Source: Flavobacterium urocaniciphilum
GTDB taxonomy: Bacteria; Bacteroidota; Bacteroidia; Flavobacteriales; Flavobacteriaceae
Direction: 5' to 3'
DNA: 64,000 bases
Assembly: GCF_900110615.1 (NCBI RefSeq)
Contig: NZ_FOEI01000006.1
Location: forward strand, 1-64,000
The translations under genes were made by a program, and so were the position numbers. The notes beneath the pieces are model-generated. The model did no database searches. It was given only the letters and a program-made list of their open reading frames with translations, and was not told the origin of the DNA. Numbering within the stretch: position 1 is the stretch's first letter; every line of letters starts with the position of its first letter. Below, in pieces: positions 63,313 to 64,000 of the stretch.

Positions 63313-64000
63313 TGAAATTATTAGACAAAGCCACTTCAAATTTTAATAAGCAATTGCCTTTTGTTTTGTATGCCAAACCAAATGAGCAGATATTGCATGG
63401 TTTTTTTCAAGAAAATGATGCATTACATGTTTTTGAAAATCAAAGTGGATTTGTTTTTTCGAGTTTTTACAACCAAACGAATGTTGTTTTTCCAGAATCA
63501 GAATCTGAAATTTTTCAAGAAGAAATAAATGTTGAAATTGAAGATGCTTCAGCTTTAATTGAAAATGAATTGGACGAAAATGCCCAGTATTCTTTTAAAA
63601 GTATCGTTCGAAAAGCGGTTGCAGAAATAGAAAAAGGTAGTTTTGAAAAAGTAGTGTTGTCTCGAAAAATTGAAATTTCTCAAACGGTTGATTTTATAAA
63701 ATCGTATCAGAAATTGTTAATCAGCTATCCAACTGCCTTTCGTTATGTATGGTTTCATCCAAAAGTAGGAATGTGGATGGGAGCAACTCCTGAACAATTA
63801 GCTAAAATAAATAATAAGACTTTTGAAACGGTTGCATTAGCCGGAACCCAAGTGTTTTCTGAAAATATACTTTGGCAAGAAAAGGAACAAGTAGAACAGC
63901 AATTAGTTACCGATTATATTAAAAACAGAATAGGAAATTTTGTAGATAATTTAGCAGTTTCTGATACATACACACATAGAGCCGGTAATTTAGTGCATTT
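63312..64000 (+). CDS. menF: isochorismate synthase, N-terminal part
   Basis: Starts at ATG 63312 and is open to the window end (229 codons). The chorismate-binding fold begins at YSFKSIVRKAVAEIEKGSFEKVVLSRK, with FRYVWFHPKVGMWMGATPEQL and FETVALAGTQ, the conserved motifs of MenF/EntC-type enzymes. It catalyses the first step of menaquinone synthesis, chorismate to isochorismate. Coupled to the upstream thioesterase. Confidence 0.88.
   Translation, partial: MKLLDKATSNFNKQLPFVLYAKPNEQILHGFFQENDALHVFENQSGFVFSSFYNQTNVVFPESESEIFQEEINVEIEDASALIENELDENAQYSFKSIVRKAVAEIEKGSFEKVVLSRKIEISQTVDFIKSYQKLLISYPTAFRYVWFHPKVGMWMGATPEQLAKINNKTFETVALAGTQVFSENILWQEKEQVEQQLVTDYIKNRIGNFVDNLAVSDTYTHRAGNLVH

Overview
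The window is about 64 kb of an AT-rich Bacteroidota chromosome, most likely a Flavobacterium-like member of the Flavobacteriaceae. Supporting this are a gliding/T9SS-type C-terminal domain at the left edge, a T9SS type A sorting domain, delta-60 repeat proteins, a BatA-like protein, a CAL67264-type small membrane protein, TAnnTTTG-type promoters and a lysine/isoleucine/asparagine-rich proteome.

Left core (1-10.27 kb): end of a T9SS-exported protein; a minus-strand operon batA-like > dihydroorotase-like > small membrane protein > esterase with ATGA/TAATG overlaps; a DEAD-box helicase; mnmD; a VIT1/CCC1 transporter; a DsbA-family lipoprotein divergent from an HxlR regulator; a methyltransferase.

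Cassette array (about 10.28-35.98 kb): the outstanding feature. Twenty-four compact units, all read on the minus strand, are separated by imperfect palindromes of about 116-150 bp that begin (plus strand) with TAAC-GTT and end with GTTA. They have the architecture of integron attC sites and fall into several subfamilies whose stems covary. Cargo is mostly secreted proteins, lipoproteins, small membrane proteins and unknowns, plus an AbiH-type abortive infection protein, a CDF transporter, an MCE-domain lipoprotein, an S41 protease, several HExxH metalloproteases and a whole AlwI-type restriction-modification operon. At the right end lie an attI-like junction (AACTTGTTTATATACG), a candidate cassette promoter and a tyrosine recombinase (36070-37113) that lacks the extra segment typical of IntI. 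The first two cassettes next to attI are exact copies of two internal cassettes, with boundaries at the predicted crossover, so the array has been mobile. I read it as a chromosomal integron-like system run by a non-canonical, Xer-like integrase.

Middle core (37.2-49.5 kb): SanA-like protein, DUF4242-like protein, OmpA-family lipoprotein, glycosyltransferase, HsdR_N-domain protein, holA, two hybrid histidine kinases, a VanZ-like protein, a small membrane protein and an EttA-type ABC-F protein.

Second accessory patch (49.5-52.9 kb): divergent signal peptidase, a TraB-like gene between two 100-bp direct repeats, an HNH protein, then a solitary cassette with a degenerate attC and a second copy of the 16-bp attI-like core but no integrase. 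Next to it is a six-unit, 40-41 bp ladder of palindromes.

Right core (52.9-64 kb): two delta-60 repeat secreted proteins, purL carrying a translated palindromic repeat, a beta-helix lipoprotein, a thioesterase and the start of isochorismate synthase. I saw no rRNA, tRNA, CRISPR array or insertion sequence.
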